64,000 nucleotides of DNA, from assembly GCA_036429605.1 (NCBI GenBank), contig JAVFKD010000002.1, forward strand, positions 372,001-436,000. The letters are read 5' to 3'. A model generated the notes under the pieces. The model made no database searches, had not been told where the DNA came from, and saw only the letters and a list, made by a program, of their open reading frames with translations. Positions within the stretch are counted from its first letter, which is position 1. Each line of letters opens with the position of its first letter. The stretch comes from Cladobotryum mycophilum (Eukaryota > Ascomycota > Sordariomycetes > Hypocreales > Hypocreaceae). The position numbers were made by a program, and so were the translations under genes. Shown piece by piece: positions 12,249 through 25,075 of the stretch.

Positions 12249-14600
12249 ATGTAACGTTTTTGGGCAAATTGGGATTTGTTTAACAGTCAAGGGTCGGCAG
12301 TGCCCCGGGGGGGGGGGGTCATTCGGGTCTATGTTTATTTACTCTTGAGGGGAGGGGACGGACATGAGGCCAGGAATACGACTTTACGCATTGGGGCGGA
12401 TGAAAGTTTTGGGGTTTATCAGGTTAACATATGTATGGAGAGGCCTTGCAAGGTCGGTATACTCGGAAATACATTGCTATTTGTGTTTTGGTTCATCTAT
12501 CTAGCAGGTATGGGATTGACAGATGTGACAATAGAAGCATACTCGTTGGTGGCTCTTTGCATCCTTTACACACAAGTACAAAGTAGATGACTGCAGCTTG
12601 GTTGATGGGGGATGTGAGGGAGGAATTGACGTGGCCCAGCCTCTTGAACAATGCCCAGGAGGTCACTGAGAGCCAGTTGCTTGCTGCCAAGTATAATTCT
12701 TGCCCCTGATCTAGGATGTATGCGTATGAAGGGACGGAAGGGAGATGTGAGAAAAAAGGGGATGAGGTTTGTTTGGATCGGAATGAGTGAGGCGGTGCTG
12801 GCTGTGCGGTGATGTGATGCATGGATGCGATGGGGTTGGTTGGCAAGTTGGTTCCAATGGTTGGTGGTTGGGATTGAAGCTTAAGCAAGGTTGTCTGTGC
12901 TCTATGAGCGCTAACCACGGGATCCCGTCAAGTTTCGGTAGTGATGTTCAGTAGAGTGTACCTACTTGTAGATACTATATATATACATATATATATATAC
13001 ACACATAAGTAGATGCATCTCATTGTGACTAATGATTTATTTTACGTCACAAAAGCCTAATTAGTATCTTGCCGATGATGGATGTTGTTGACAATCACGT
13101 TGGGCGTTGAACTCGGGCTCCATGTGAGCCTATATTCAGGCTTTTTTACCTGCCCAACCTCGGCTTTCAGAGCCCTGGAGACTTTCAGCGGGCTTCAGTG
13201 GAGAGGTTGGAGCGCTGGGAAGCTCCACAGTGGATGCCCCCGGGGGTCGCTTATAGCACTCGCCTGGTCCTGAAACTTAAGCGAAGCCCGCTACAGCCCG
13301 ACGCCTTACCTAACGGGCGGAGAGGGAGAGGGAGAGACAAATCCAACTTGAACCGCCCCCCGGCATCCATGGATGGAAGTGGGTTGGTGGCAGCGATTAC
13401 ATGCCCGCGCACCAGCCCTTAAAAGAGAGTTAATACAGGGAGGCAATCTAGATTGAACCTTGAGATTGGGAACAAGGATGGGATGGGATGAGTTTGTTAT
13501 GAATCAGGAGAGAATGCTGGTCTCATAGGAGAGGCATAGGAGGTGTTTGTTGACTATTGGGATTTTTTTTTGTTGCTTTGGTGGCATGGATGACTTCCAG
13601 GTTGTAAATACCTCCGGCCATTGCTTGAATGAGGCTCTCCCGTATAGAACTTCCTTGGTGATAGGTAATAAACTGCAATTGCAACGTTGAATCAAACTTT
13701 GGAGGATCCATATTTCAACGTTTTTAAAAATAACTACATATGCGTAAAACTGCCGACAAATAAGGCATGCATCTCCTGCATTTCTCTCTCTCTCTCGGGC
13801 AACTCTATTAATAGCTAAGAAAACCTCCTCCTTATGCGCGCACTCCATCACCTTACCCAGCGTATACGGAGCACACAGAGTACAGAGTGCCTACTTGCAT
13901 ATGTACATACTACACCGGCTAGCACACATATTTTAGCTGCCCGGGTGGTGCTGTTTGTGGACTCTAGGGCTTTTCTCGGACCCCGTCGTTGGCGACGAGC
14001 CGGGAAGAAAGAGAGAGAGGGAATGGATGGCTCCACTGAGACTATGCGGGCGCCTGTGCATATACGAGAAAAAAAGGAACATGTCAGGCGGTGCAAAGGC
14101 ACAAAGGGTCCCTCCCCCTCGGCGCTGGTCCTTCAATCCCTCAAAGCCGAGCTGTGGATGGATGGATGGATCTGCTGCGACGTGGGGATCCATGGATACG
14201 AACGTTGGACGACGTCATTTTTGTTGGAGCTTTGAGCTTTGAGCCTTTGAGCTTATTGCAAGTTTTTCTTCTTTTGGAGGTTGTCTTGAGGATCCATGTA
14301 TGCACACCTGCCCTGTATATACATGTATATATATATATATATGGCCTTGGACTGTCTTGTGGAAAGAGCTTTTGTTCAGCAGCAGCAACACAGCACAGCT
14401 ACAAAGCATCATCATCATCACTCCACCCACCAAAGAATAATCTTACCTAAACACACTCGAGACATCATTCCAACCACATCAAGTTCATCATCATCCACTG
14501 CTTGCATCTACATTCCACTCTTACACGACTCGAAGCTTTGCATTATTTACTAGCTCTTCAATTACTCATCCGACTTCATATTCACCCAAACACCGCCATC
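12249..14600. other. Gene-poor spacer with AT dinucleotide repeats
   Basis: About 2.35 kb between two plus-strand genes. It includes a 12-G run at 12307-12318, a TA/CA dinucleotide tract at 12974-13005 and another TA tract at 14325-14342. The last, with CAT-rich sequence at 14408-14425, is probably promoter and leader of the secreted-protein gene at 14601. Open frames here look non-coding. Confidence 0.4.
12974..13005. repeat. TA/CA dinucleotide repeat
   Basis: Alternating TATA then CACA units over about 30 nt in the spacer between the GT15 and secreted-protein genes. A polymorphic microsatellite candidate. Confidence 0.8.
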
Positions 14601-15008
14601 ATGCAGTTCACCACTCTCTTCACTCTCGCCCTCGCTTCTCTCACAGTCGCCCAGGAGGAAAAGCCTCTCAAGGCCACACTGTACTCCAACTACGGCTTCA
14701 CGGGACAAGAACTGGTCATCACCGAGGCAAACACATGCACCGTCATCGCGGGTGCTCAAGGATTGTACGTCAAAGCCAACCCCCACCACCATCCTCGTCC
14801 TCATACTCGTTGCAAACATTGATCCATGCTAACAACCACATCTAGGGCGGACGGCCTGCACTCCATCAAGCTCGAGCACGCCTTTTGCTACACCTTTACT
14901 GATCCCGAGTGCACCTTGTTTTTCGGCCAGGGATACGACACCAGCAGGGCACAGGTCGAAAATGGTGACGGACAGGTTGCCATGAAGTGCCTGCCTTATA
15001 ACAACTAA
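14601..15008 (+). CDS. Small secreted protein, possible beta/gamma-crystallin-like fold (copy 1)
   Basis: Two exons, 14601-14764 and 14846-15008, with an 81-nt intron (GTACGT donor, GCTAAC branch site, TAG acceptor) encode 108 residues. A signal peptide covers residues 1 to about 17 (MQFTTLFTLALASLTVA). The mature protein starts QEEKPLKATLYSNYGFTGQ and has four cysteines. The ATLYSNxxFTGQEL strand and the later GLHSIKLEHAFCYTF segment resemble a beta/gamma-crystallin Greek-key repeat, but this is a pattern impression only. A related gene with the same leader type and intron position lies at 36359-36835. No catalytic motif is seen. It is probably an extracellular structural or effector protein. 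It sits just outside the 3' end of the PKS and is transcribed towards it. Confidence 0.8.
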
Positions 15009-15561
15009 GAATACCTACCTTGCATCACGATCGGGGATTGACGAAGAAAAGAGAGAAAGACGGTTAATGACATTGCATTGGGTTTGGATTGCATTAGTTT
15101 TGCTTATTTACTTGGGATTATTGGGTCAATGATGGGTTTATGGCAACACGAGCATGGCTGGGCATGGTTGGGGGATCACACATAATGGGGCGGCGGCGGG
15201 CCATAATGGTAATGAAGGATGAATAGATGCACATATGCGCCGATGACGGTGCCTTTTTTCTTTTGTCAGAGTTGGTACATCAATATTGGTTTTTCGTATC
15301 TCGCGACGGTAGCTTTCAGGCAGAGGATGGGCAACTTTTGTTGTTTCTCTCACCTGCATGGGAGGGAGGCTGGATTATTGGGCGGGCATCAACACTGGTA
15401 TCATGATTCCTAGAAAAAAATATCCAAATATCGAAATAAAAGAAGGGAATCGTTACATTATATCATTAACTATTCTATGCGCAATCATTGTTAAACCACA
15501 TTTTCTTCTACAAATCTTTTTCATTTCTTTTCATTTTTTTCTTTTCATTTTCTTTTAATTT
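15009..15561. other. Convergent 3' spacer
   Basis: A 553-nt spacer between the secreted-protein gene (+) and the PKS (-), which end towards each other. It is T-rich near 15510-15560, just past the PKS stop. No gene is seen; it holds the two 3' untranslated regions. Confidence 0.5.
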
Positions 15562-18500
15562 TCAAGCACCTTCCAACGCCGCTACTGCCACCTCACCCAA
15601 CGTCTCCAGCGTACTCGTCTTCCCCAACAACATGGCCAGCGGCACGTCCACCTTCATGCTCTGGTAGAACCACGATCTGAACTCGGCCCCGATCATGCTG
15701 TCCATGCCGTACGCCGCCAGGGGCTTCTTCACGTCCACGGCTTCGAATTTCATCAGCACGAGGTTGCCGAAGCGTCGTCTGATGTGGTCCTGCACCGCTT
15801 GGGGCAGTGTCTTGCCTGCTTCCATGAGCTTGGCTACTTCAAGGGGAGGGTTCCGTCTTGTTGGTTGTGCGATGGGCGGGCGGCGGCGTCACCGTCGAGG
15901 GCACTGGCTAGGAGGTTGGCTCGCGGGTCGTCCAGCGCGGGCAGGTTTCCGTCGAAGCCCTTCTTTCTCAGCTCCTTGAGGCCGAAAGCCTCGAGTCCGG
16001 TGAGCAGATGCGCGGCTGCTAGGTGATCGTGCGCGTGGTCGATTCCCACGCCGGCACTGGACGACGATAGGGCGAGGTCGGTGAGCTGGATGAGCTCGTC
16101 TGCGTCAATGGCCTGGATGCCCTTGCGGAGGAGGATGGCTTCAATCTCCGGGTTGTCGTGGAGGTAGCCGACTTCGGAGATCATGCCGAAGCCGATGGAT
16201 ACGGCGGGGAGGCCCTGGCTGCGCATGAAGCGGGCGAAGTGGTCGAGGAAGTGGTTGCCCGCGCAGTAGTTGGACTCGGTTGCGGTGCCAACGCTACCGG
16301 AGACGGAGGAGGTCATGAGGAAGAAGTCGAGCGTGGAGTCGTGTCCGTTGGCGCGCAGGCTGTTGTACAGGTGCCATGTTCCGTGGACCTTGGGGTCGAT
16401 ACCGGTGTGCCAGTACTTGTTGGACATGTTGGAAAAGATGGCCTCGTTTAGACCCATGGCAGCTTGGACGACACCGCCGACGGCGCCCAGCCTGGCGGCA
16501 GCAGCAGTAACGGCCTCGACATCCTGTGAACTGCACACATCGCCCTTGACGACAACACATGTAGCACCCGAAGACTCTAGATCCTCAACCAGGTTCCGCG
16601 CAGCAGCCTTGGCGATACCGGAACGGCCGAGAAAGGCAAACTTCCTGGCGCCGCGGCTGACCATCCATCGCGAGAGGGTGCGTCCGAGACCGCCTAGGCA
16701 GCCGACCATGACGTAGCTCTTGTCGCTGTCGAACCGGGTCGTGTGCTTGAGCTTGTGCGCCTTGATAGTGGACGCCGGGTTCTCGAGGTTGATGGCAATC
16801 TTGCCGATCCTGGAGCGATCCGAGACGGAACGGAAGGCCTCTGGGGTTTCGGCAACGTCAAAGATCTTTAGGGGTTCCAGGGCGATGATCTTGTGCTCGC
16901 GATAGAGGGTCATGACTTGCGAGAGCAGCTTCTTCCACAGAGAATGGTGCTGCTCATGTTTGGAATGGTATAGCTTGCTAATGTCAAAGGCGGTAAAAGT
17001 CGTATTCTTCAGGAACTGGTCCATCTCCAGACGACCGGCGGCAGCAGAATCGGCGTTTCCAATCTCGACGAAGCGACCAAACTCGGCGGCGCACTTCCAT
17101 GTCGCGTGCAGCTGGTCACCCTTTAACGAGTTGATAATAACATCGACGCCGCGACCACCTGTGGCTTTGAGGATGTCGTCGAGGAAAGATGTGCCGAGGG
17201 AGCTGAAAATGTTGGAGGGGTCGAGGCCAAATTTGTTGATGAGGAAGTGTCTCTTTTCTTCTGTCGATACGGTGGTGAAGATCTACAAGGGGATTAGCAA
17301 ACTTGTATCAGATTGAGGATGGCAAAGTTGGTTGTCATTTTCTTACCTCGGCGCCTGTTTGCTGTGCTAGCTGGATGGCCGCCATGCCTACACCTCCAGC
17401 CCCGGAATGAATCAATATGCTCTCACCGGGCTGGATATTGGCTCGATGGTGCAAGGCATAAATGGCTGTGGCATACGATAGGGGTAGAGTCGAGCAAACG
17501 TCAAACTTTTCTTCGTCAGCGAGCTTATGACATGCCCACTGCGGTAGGGTCTGATATGTCTGGAAGTGAGTCGGTGCCATGGCGACAACCCGATCACCGA
17601 CGGTAAAGTCGGTTACTGAGGAGCCGACCTGAACGATCGTACCGGCGCATTCGAGCTGGCAGGTTGCGTTTGGTGCATCAACCTGGCCGGCCAGGACGTC
17701 GTAATCTCTGGCGTTGAGGCCCACCGAAGCGACCTTGATGCGTACTTCTGTCGGCGCAATGGAAGTAGGAGGTTCCTGCTGTTTGAAGAAGATGGTGTCA
17801 AACTGGCCAGCCTGACCGATCACAAGTCTAGCATCGTCGGCCTCCTTCAAGCTGATGGGGGTGGTCTCAAGACCCTGCTTGCTGCGGAAGGTTGCATTGA
17901 TGCCTGTGTCCGGGGCGAATCGACTGACGTGGACGACGCCCTTGTGTTGTGCAAACTCCAAATCGGGTTGTCCTTTTGGTTGATTGAGGACGGATACGAG
18001 GTTCTGGGCGGTAGCTTTGACATTATCTTCGGAGTCGTCAATGTCATAGGTACATATGTTGAGTGAAGGCTGCTCGAGGATCAATGAGCGAGCCAGACCA
18101 GCTATGAGGGCAAAGTCGGGGCGATCTCCGCGCATAATGTTGCCGTTCGTAACCCATACCAGGCTGGCCGCTCCATCCGTCATCATCTTGACACGCTTCA
18201 TGTCCTCGTCGGAAATGACGGAGAGAAGAGGATTCTTGGCCTCGCAGAGGCTGAAAACGGTCGTTCCCTTGGACACATGCTCTGGCGTGAGGTCGCAGAG
18301 CTTGACGCGCATGACCCACTGTCCTTGGATGGGACTCAGAGCATCCTGCAGAGCCGAGCCGAGCCTCGTCTTTTCCTTTTCGACGATGAGGAACTTGTGC
18401 TTCCATAGGGCTTCCTGGTTGGACTTGAGAGGCTGGCGCGCAAAGACGAGCGAGGATTGGCCCTTGGATACGGGGAAAGAGAGGCAAGGGAAGCGGAGTG

Positions 18501-21500
18501 ATACGAGGCAACTGCTTATTGCGCCGGGGACGAGGGAGAGAATAGAGCCATTTTCTGACGATAGTGTTCTGACCTTTTCCAGGCTGCCATCTGGCAGTTC
18601 TCCGAAGTCCGGAATCAGAATGAGATCAAACTTGCCTTCCAGCTCAGACGGTTCTGCAAGGCGCTCTCTAGTTGCAAGATCGATGGAGCTGCCGATGAGC
18701 CTGCCATCTTCTGTGAGTGAAGCGGTGGTATAGGACGACAAGCGCTTAAAGTCCGTCTGAGAAGCCAACAGGTCCAGGGTGGATATCGTGAAATGGGGCG
18801 AATCGTTGCCTAGTTCTAGGATGCTGAGCATTGGGTTCTTGTGGGCGAGCAGGTCGAGCATGCCGCGCATCTTGATTAGGCCATCGTCCAAGGCGAAGCA
18901 AGCAGCCTCGCCAGCAAATCTTTGAACGTACTCCTCTGCGTCCTTGTTATCGAGTAAGCCGAGCCCATAGACATCTGGCTTCCACAGCACCCTAAGGACA
19001 GGATGCCGTCTGTCCTCTTCCTCTTCCTCTTCCTCAGCGGCTCGGAGAGGCACGAGCCTGAGGTGATTGAACTGCGCGGCTATCCGTCCATCCTTTGTGA
19101 CGATTTCGACGCCGCCGTCGAAATACCCAAAGCCCGTTTGCGTGACGACCGAATGCATTTGACAGTTCTCTCCCGCGTGAGGGGCCGATGTGTTAATTAC
19201 CGCAGAGGCGATTCTTGCAGGAGTTGAGGCCTTGAGTTGTTTTGGGACGCCCTTTGTTGATGCCACAATCGCTAGTTGCGTCATTGTCTCAAGTGTGACC
19301 GGGTGCACAGCGTAGACGGACGACGGATCATCACCGTGCTCCGTCAACAGCGGCGCGATGGCACCGCTGATCATTCTGGTCTTCATGCGCGGGGTCTGGA
19401 ACTCGGTGATGGACTGGAATGCCGGACCATAGTCGAGGCCCTGTCTCGCAAATTTCTCGAACCAGGTGCGCTTGGCGCTGGTCTCGAGGGAGTCGTTGTT
19501 GGTAGGCTTGTACCTGGGCTCTAGCGAGGAGGTAGTCTCCTTGACGATGGCGATGGCTCCTGTAGCGTGCGTGATGGACTTGTCTTGTGCATAAGAGGAT
19601 ATGCTAAAATCCCACCATGTCTCAGATGTGGTGGTCTTTGTGATGGCTGATTTGTACAGTGTCGTGAACACCTCGGCTTGGGCGGACACTTCTGTGGACA
19701 ATAGTAGTCGGTCGGCGAAGTTGACGTTGGAGAAGTGGAATGAGGGCCGGAGAGACTTGTCGGCGTCTGTGATTTGGGCGATGGCTTCCGTGGCCATGGC
19801 TAGATACCCGGCGGCTGGGAACACGACGGCTTCTCCGTGTTTGTGGTCCCTTAACCAGGAGACGTCGTCTAACCTGAGGAGGTTACGGAAAATAAAGTCC
19901 TTGCCGTTGCCGCCTGGTATCAAGGACCCCAAGAGCTCATGTCGGAGGTACTTGCGCTGTCGATATTCGATGCTGGCACGGCACTCCGTCCATAGGATCT
20001 CCTGGTAGTCGAAGCGGTACTTGGGAAGGTCAGTCACGACGCGACACAGAGCGTGAGAGGACTTGAGGGATGTGTCGAGGCCGTTGACCTTGGACCAGTT
20101 GATGTTGAGGCCCTGCAGCCACAGAGAGCCGGCAAAGGTGAGGGCGCTCTCCAAGGCGTTGGTGTTGCGCTTGATGGGTGCCGCGTACTTGACCTGGTTG
20201 TGTGCGACGCCGACTTTGGCCAAGGTCTGTTTGATGGGGAGTTCGAGGGAAGAGTGCGGGCCGAGTTCAACGAAGCAGTGCGCCGAGATTCTGTGGATTG
20301 CGTCGATGGCCTGGGAGAAACGGACTTGGCCCTCGAGGTTGGCCCGCCAGTACCTTGCGTCGTCGAAACCGGATGACTTGGGCGAAGCAGTGACCGAGGA
20401 CATGACGGTCGCTCCTTTGCGCATCTTGGTGGAAGGGTCTACTGTTGGTAGGATTTTGTCCAGCAGGGACTGATACTCGTCGCCAATGGCCAGCATGTGC
20501 TGCGAGTGATAGGCCTGCCCACCCGTTTTCAACTTTCTTACGAATGTGCCCTGGGCGTGTAGAGCATCAAACAGGCTGTCAATAGCGGGCCGATCACCAG
20601 ATATGGTGACACCCTCTGGGGAGTTGATGCAAGCGACTGTCACTTTTCCTTGGAGTTCGTTCTTGGAGATTTCTTCGTTGGCGATGGCTTCTGATAGACC
20701 GGCTGCCATCATGGCGCCGTCTTGTTGAGCAGCTTTGGATACGCAGTATCCACGGTAGTAGGCAATGACGATGGCCTCGGCAGCGGATATGTGACCGGCG
20801 GAAAAGGCGGCTCCAATCTCACCAGAGGAGTGGCCCACGGCAGTAGATGGAGTGATGCCCCATGATGCAAGCAGCCGCACGAGACCGACCTGGATGGCCG
20901 TGCAGCAGGGCTGGGATCGCTCTGGCAGGTGAATGAGCCCAGCACCCCCGTCTCGAGAATGGCGTCCCTGAGGGACCATTCCGGCGGGTGGGGGAGCGAC
21001 TTGAGGACGGAATCCATCTCGGTAATGACGTCGCGGAAGATGGGGAACTCGAGGAAGAGCTCGCGGCACATGCCGGGCCACTGGGACCCTTGTCCCGTGA
21101 AGACAAAGGCAAAGGGAGAAGACGCAGTGTTGGCTGGTTCTGCTCCCGTGATGAATTTCTGGGTTTTGAAGGATTGCGATATGGGTTCTGAGCGGGGGGC
21201 GACGAGGAAGCCTCTGACGGGGAAGTGTGTCCGTCGAGTGCCCAGTGTGTATGCGAGGTCTAGGATGTCTGTTTGGCCAAAGTCGAATTCGGAAAAGTCA
21301 TTTACGCGAGCTTCGAGAGAAGCGGTGGTGGCGGCGGAAAGGGGTAGGAGAACGGAAGATTGATGGACAATGAGCTTCCTAGCTTCGGGATACAGGGGCC
21401 TGGTCGGGGCGGCTTCGAGAATGACGTGGGAATTGGCGCCCCCGTAGCCAAAAGAATTGATGCCGATGCGACGAAGACCGGAGGGACAAGTGTTGGGCCA

Positions 21501-22850
21501 TGGTGTCAGCTCTTTGGGGATGGAGAAGTGACGCCCCTCGGCTTTTAATTTGGGGTTGATGTTCTTCAAGCCGTGAACAGCGGGGATTTGTCCCCTTTCG
21601 AGGGTCAGCGTGGACTTGATAACGCCTGCTATACCGCTGGCGGCTTCAGAGTGTCCGATATTACTTTTGACTGAGCCAATGATGAGGGGATGTTTCGCGG
21701 ACCGTTTGAATACTCGGGATAGAGCGTCGACTTCAATGGCGTCGCCGACCTTGGTGCCTGTGCCGTGGCATTCAACGTATGTGATGTCTTCGGGACGGAC
21801 GCCGCCCTTTGCCATGGCCTTTCGGATGACTGCCTCTTGGCCATCGGCGCTGGGAAGACTGATACCCGCCGTCTTGCCGTTGGCATTGATGGCGGAGCTT
21901 CGAACCACGCTGCGGATGGGGTCGCCATCTCGAAGGGCGTCCTTCAGTCTCTTGACGTACAGGGCTCCGATGCCGTCCCCCCGTCCGTAGCCGTCTGCTG
22001 ATGAGTCAAAGGTGTGGCATGTTGATGTCGGTGACAAGACGCCGACTTTCATGGTGGCGATGTGCTGCTCGGCGGATTGGATGAGGTTGGACCCCGCGAC
22101 GATGGCGGCGTCGCACTCGTAGTTTTCGAGGGCCACGCAGGCCGTGTGGAGGCAGTAGAGCGATGAAGAGCATGCCGTGTCTAGCACGAAACTGGGGCCC
22201 AGGAGGTTGAAGACGTGACTGATGCGGTTGGCGAGAATGGTGGGACCGAGACCTGTGGCGGAGTACCGGCTCATGTAGTCTGGTTCCCTTACTTGCATGG
22301 ATGTGTAGTCAAACGTAAAGTTCCCGACAAAGCAGCCCGTGTTGGACCCCGACGCCTCATCCAGGGGAACGCCGGCATTCTCCAGACACTCAAAGACGAC
22401 CTCTAGCAGTTTCCTCTGCTGGGGGTCCATGTACGTGGCCTCCAGGTTGTTGATGCCAAAGAAGCTGTTCTCAAAGTTGCGAATCTCTTCCGCGATGAAG
22501 TAGCCGCCCCTTGTGACGACGCTCCCGGGGCGGTCGACACCCCTTGGGTGGTAGAAGCCGTCAATGTTGAAGCGATCTTTGGGGATGTCGCATTGGCCTG
22601 AGCGACCGTTGGCGAGGAGGTCCCAGAACTTTTGGGGGGTGGACGAGTCCCCTGGTAAGCGACATGCTATATAACTGATCAGCAAGCTGTTACGCAAAAG
22701 TGATTGGCAGTTTTGAACTGGAAAATACTTACAGAAACCACATATCGCTATAGGTTCCGAGTTGGGGATGGATGATGTAGAGTCCGTGGGAGAGTAGTCT
22801 GGGCTTGAAGGGCCCTCTCCATGGCCATGTGTCAGGATTCCGGGGGCCAT
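15562..22850 (-). CDS. Highly reducing type I polyketide synthase (KS-AT-DH-psiMT-ER-KR-ACP)
   Basis: Iterative PKS building a reduced polyketide. Exons run from 22850 to 22733, 22666 to 17347 and 17282 to 15562; introns are 66 and 64 nt. The ATG at 22850 is chosen because the upstream extension starts with TTG. KS: Cys about residue 205 in DTACSSSL, plus ECHGTGT and SNIGHSEAA. AT: FTGQGSQWPGM and GHSSGE. DH: WLRDHKHGE, with HPVTLE where the family has HPxxLD. ER: HSGAGGVGMAAIQ. KR: VGCLGGLG. ACP: GMDSM, Ser about residue 2342. The methyltransferase region is short and lacks the glycine-rich SAM motif (LSILELGNDSP). There is no C-terminal release domain. Two breaks, at 20945-20949 (five C on plus) and 15843-15846 (four G on plus), are each cured by one base, giving 2386 residues. 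The product is unknown. Confidence 0.93.
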
Positions 22851-23785
22851 CGTGAGAAGGGACAAGAAGTGAGTTGAATAATTAGCCCGGAATGATCAAT
22901 CCAGTCTCGCAGTCGACTACTCATATATATCGATGAAGGAGTAGATGCTACCTATGTACTTGTAGATAGAAATCTGGGCTAATCTTTTTGACGCTCCGAG
23001 TCCCCTGTTGAAGATGGCTTCCCAACGTCACCGACGATGTTACTTTAAGGGACGATGATGTCTGCACTTGTGTTCTTGTTGATGTCAGCACCATCACCAG
23101 CATCTCAAATCAGAGACACGATTGATGAAATAAACCAATGTAGTCGTCCCAAAAGGGATCTACGGGGTCTCCTCTCGATCCTGTCGAGGTGAGACGTAAC
23201 CGGGAGCGTCAACAGCACGCCCCCCACCCCACAGGAGGATTATGAAGATGGCATTGCCCGTTGCTCGGAGAATCGTACCACCCTTGCCTAGCTGTATGTG
23301 TGTCTCATCATCCACACATGCTGCAGGTGGTGTAGGACGTCACCTGGACTTGGACACCCTCGCCTACCAGAACGACAGTCGCAATTTAATGAACCATAAG
23401 CCTCATTTCTTGTCTCGTAATAGCTCAACATGTTTCACAAGAGTGTTTGCCCGATGATTGGTCCCTTTTTTGTGCCCACTTCGGTGATGGGGACTTGGTG
23501 ATGCAACGTCGATTCGGGCAATGGGGATCGAGTCACCGAAGTCCGCTTCAGTCAAGTGGGAAATCATTGGCACACACCAGCGGTAAACACGTCACTGGAG
23601 GTATTTTCTTTTGAGGGGCTCACTAAAATGGAATTGCTACAAAATTACTTGAGCTATATTCGCCTGCGTGGTTTTCGAGGTTTATTCCCCCGTTGGTCCA
23701 TGTTATCACTTGCACGCGCGATATCCGTCCGCCTTACTCACGCAGAAATCCCACATTCAAAGCTACGCAGCCCTGATAAGACGCA
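22851..23785. promoter_or_regulatory. Divergent PKS/SDR promoter with a 10-bp inverted repeat
   Basis: A 935-nt region between the divergent PKS (-) and SDR (+) genes. It contains a perfect 10-bp inverted repeat: ACTTCGGTGA at 23478-23487 and TCACCGAAGT at 23533-23542. A further TCACCGA lies near 23029. The related GTCACCGAG or its complement recurs near 25132 and at 32155-32163 in the other divergent cluster promoter. A shared regulator site is an inference. Confidence 0.4.
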
Positions 23786-25075
23786 ATGAAGGTAGAAACT
23801 GGTCCTTCTGTCCTAATTACAGGGTGAGCCAAACGCGCTTCTTGTGGGAAATTTGTGAGTACTGACAAGCTCTTCAGATGTGGCAAGGGAGGCATTGGTC
23901 ATGCCCTCGCAGTCGAGTTCAGGAACAAAGGTTCGCATGCTGTTTTACTTTACCAGTATACATGAGGTGTTCTAGTACTGATTGTACACAGGCTACTTTG
24001 TATTTGCTACCGTGTTGGCACATGAGCCAAAGGAGCACCTGACTGACGTAGGGATTCACGTCTTCACGGCTGATGTCACCAGCGACGATGACATTCTGAA
24101 GCTGAGAGACAACATTGCTGATCTCACAGACGATACACTCGATGTGCTCGTCAACAATGCGTAAGTGAATCCCATCAAATCAACTATTGTGATACTGATT
24201 GTGTTCATAGAGGCATCGGTTCGTGATGAGATATCCAGTGCCTTTTATGTCATACTAAATACCCAACAGTCTACACGATGACTACCATCGACACAGATGT
24301 CAAGGAAGTCGAAAAGATGTTTGCCGTCAATGTCTTTGGACCTATGAGAATGGTCAACATCTTCCACCCGCTTCTCATCAAGGCCAAAGGCAAGATTGTC
24401 AACATTGGGAGTGTCGCGGGCATCATACCGTATGTTTATGGAGGTGAGTTGACACAATGAGCACCGATTCCAAATGTTCTTTGCATAACAAGTGTTCAGC
24501 CAGTTATAATGCAACCAAGGCAGCTCTTCATCACTGGGGGAATACGCTGAGAGTAGAAATGAAACCATTTGGGTGAGTGACTTTCCGTCCCCGATATTCA
24601 CATCCCTAATATCTTACAGTGTCGATGTGATAAACATCATATCTGGAGAAGTAGGAACCAACATCTTGAAGCGCGATCAGGGAGCAACGCGAAGACTTCC
24701 AGAGGATTCATACTACACACCTTTAGCGAAGGAGTTTGAAAGTCATATCAACAGAAAGCCCAGTGAGTCCTTGTCCTGCTCTTTAACATTTGGAATTAGA
24801 CAGACAAACACTCATCAAGCTAACCGTTGCTGAGAAAGATACCATCACACCTGCGCAATATGCCACGTCGGTTGTTGCGGAAATCACAAAAGAGAACCCA
24901 AAGGCCTGGTTCTGGACTGGTGCCAGAGTGGGAGAGTTCTGGTTCGGGGACACGTTTCTGCCAAGAACGTACTGGGTAAGTGGTCGTGTCAGAAACGTCT
25001 GACAGATGGGAGCGCTAACTGCGGCAGGACTGGCTCTTCAAGCGAGAGTTCAAACTGCAGAAGTTGGTGAGCTAA
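23786..25075 (+). CDS. Short-chain dehydrogenase/reductase, AYR1-like
   Basis: Classical SDR of 293 residues, related to 1-acyldihydroxyacetone-phosphate reductases; a ketoreductase for a cluster intermediate is an inferred role. Nine exons: 23786-23823, 23878-23930, 23992-24160, 24211-24218, 24270-24443, 24500-24572, 24620-24762, 24800-24975 and 25028-25075. They sum to exactly 294 codons. The NAD(P) motif TGCGKGGIG, the NNAG strand motif and the catalytic SYNATK are all present. The start is ATG just before VETGPSVLITG. Two oddities: an 8-nt exon, and a 37-nt intron (GTGAGT donor, TTTAAC, TTAG), near the lower limit for fungi. It is divergent from the PKS across a shared 935-nt promoter, which suggests co-regulation. 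Confidence 0.85.

Noticed and set aside
15695..16716. Several plus-strand frames antisense to the PKS KR domain
   Set aside because: They are mirror frames of a long GC-rich coding region; the minus strand carries clear PKS motifs.
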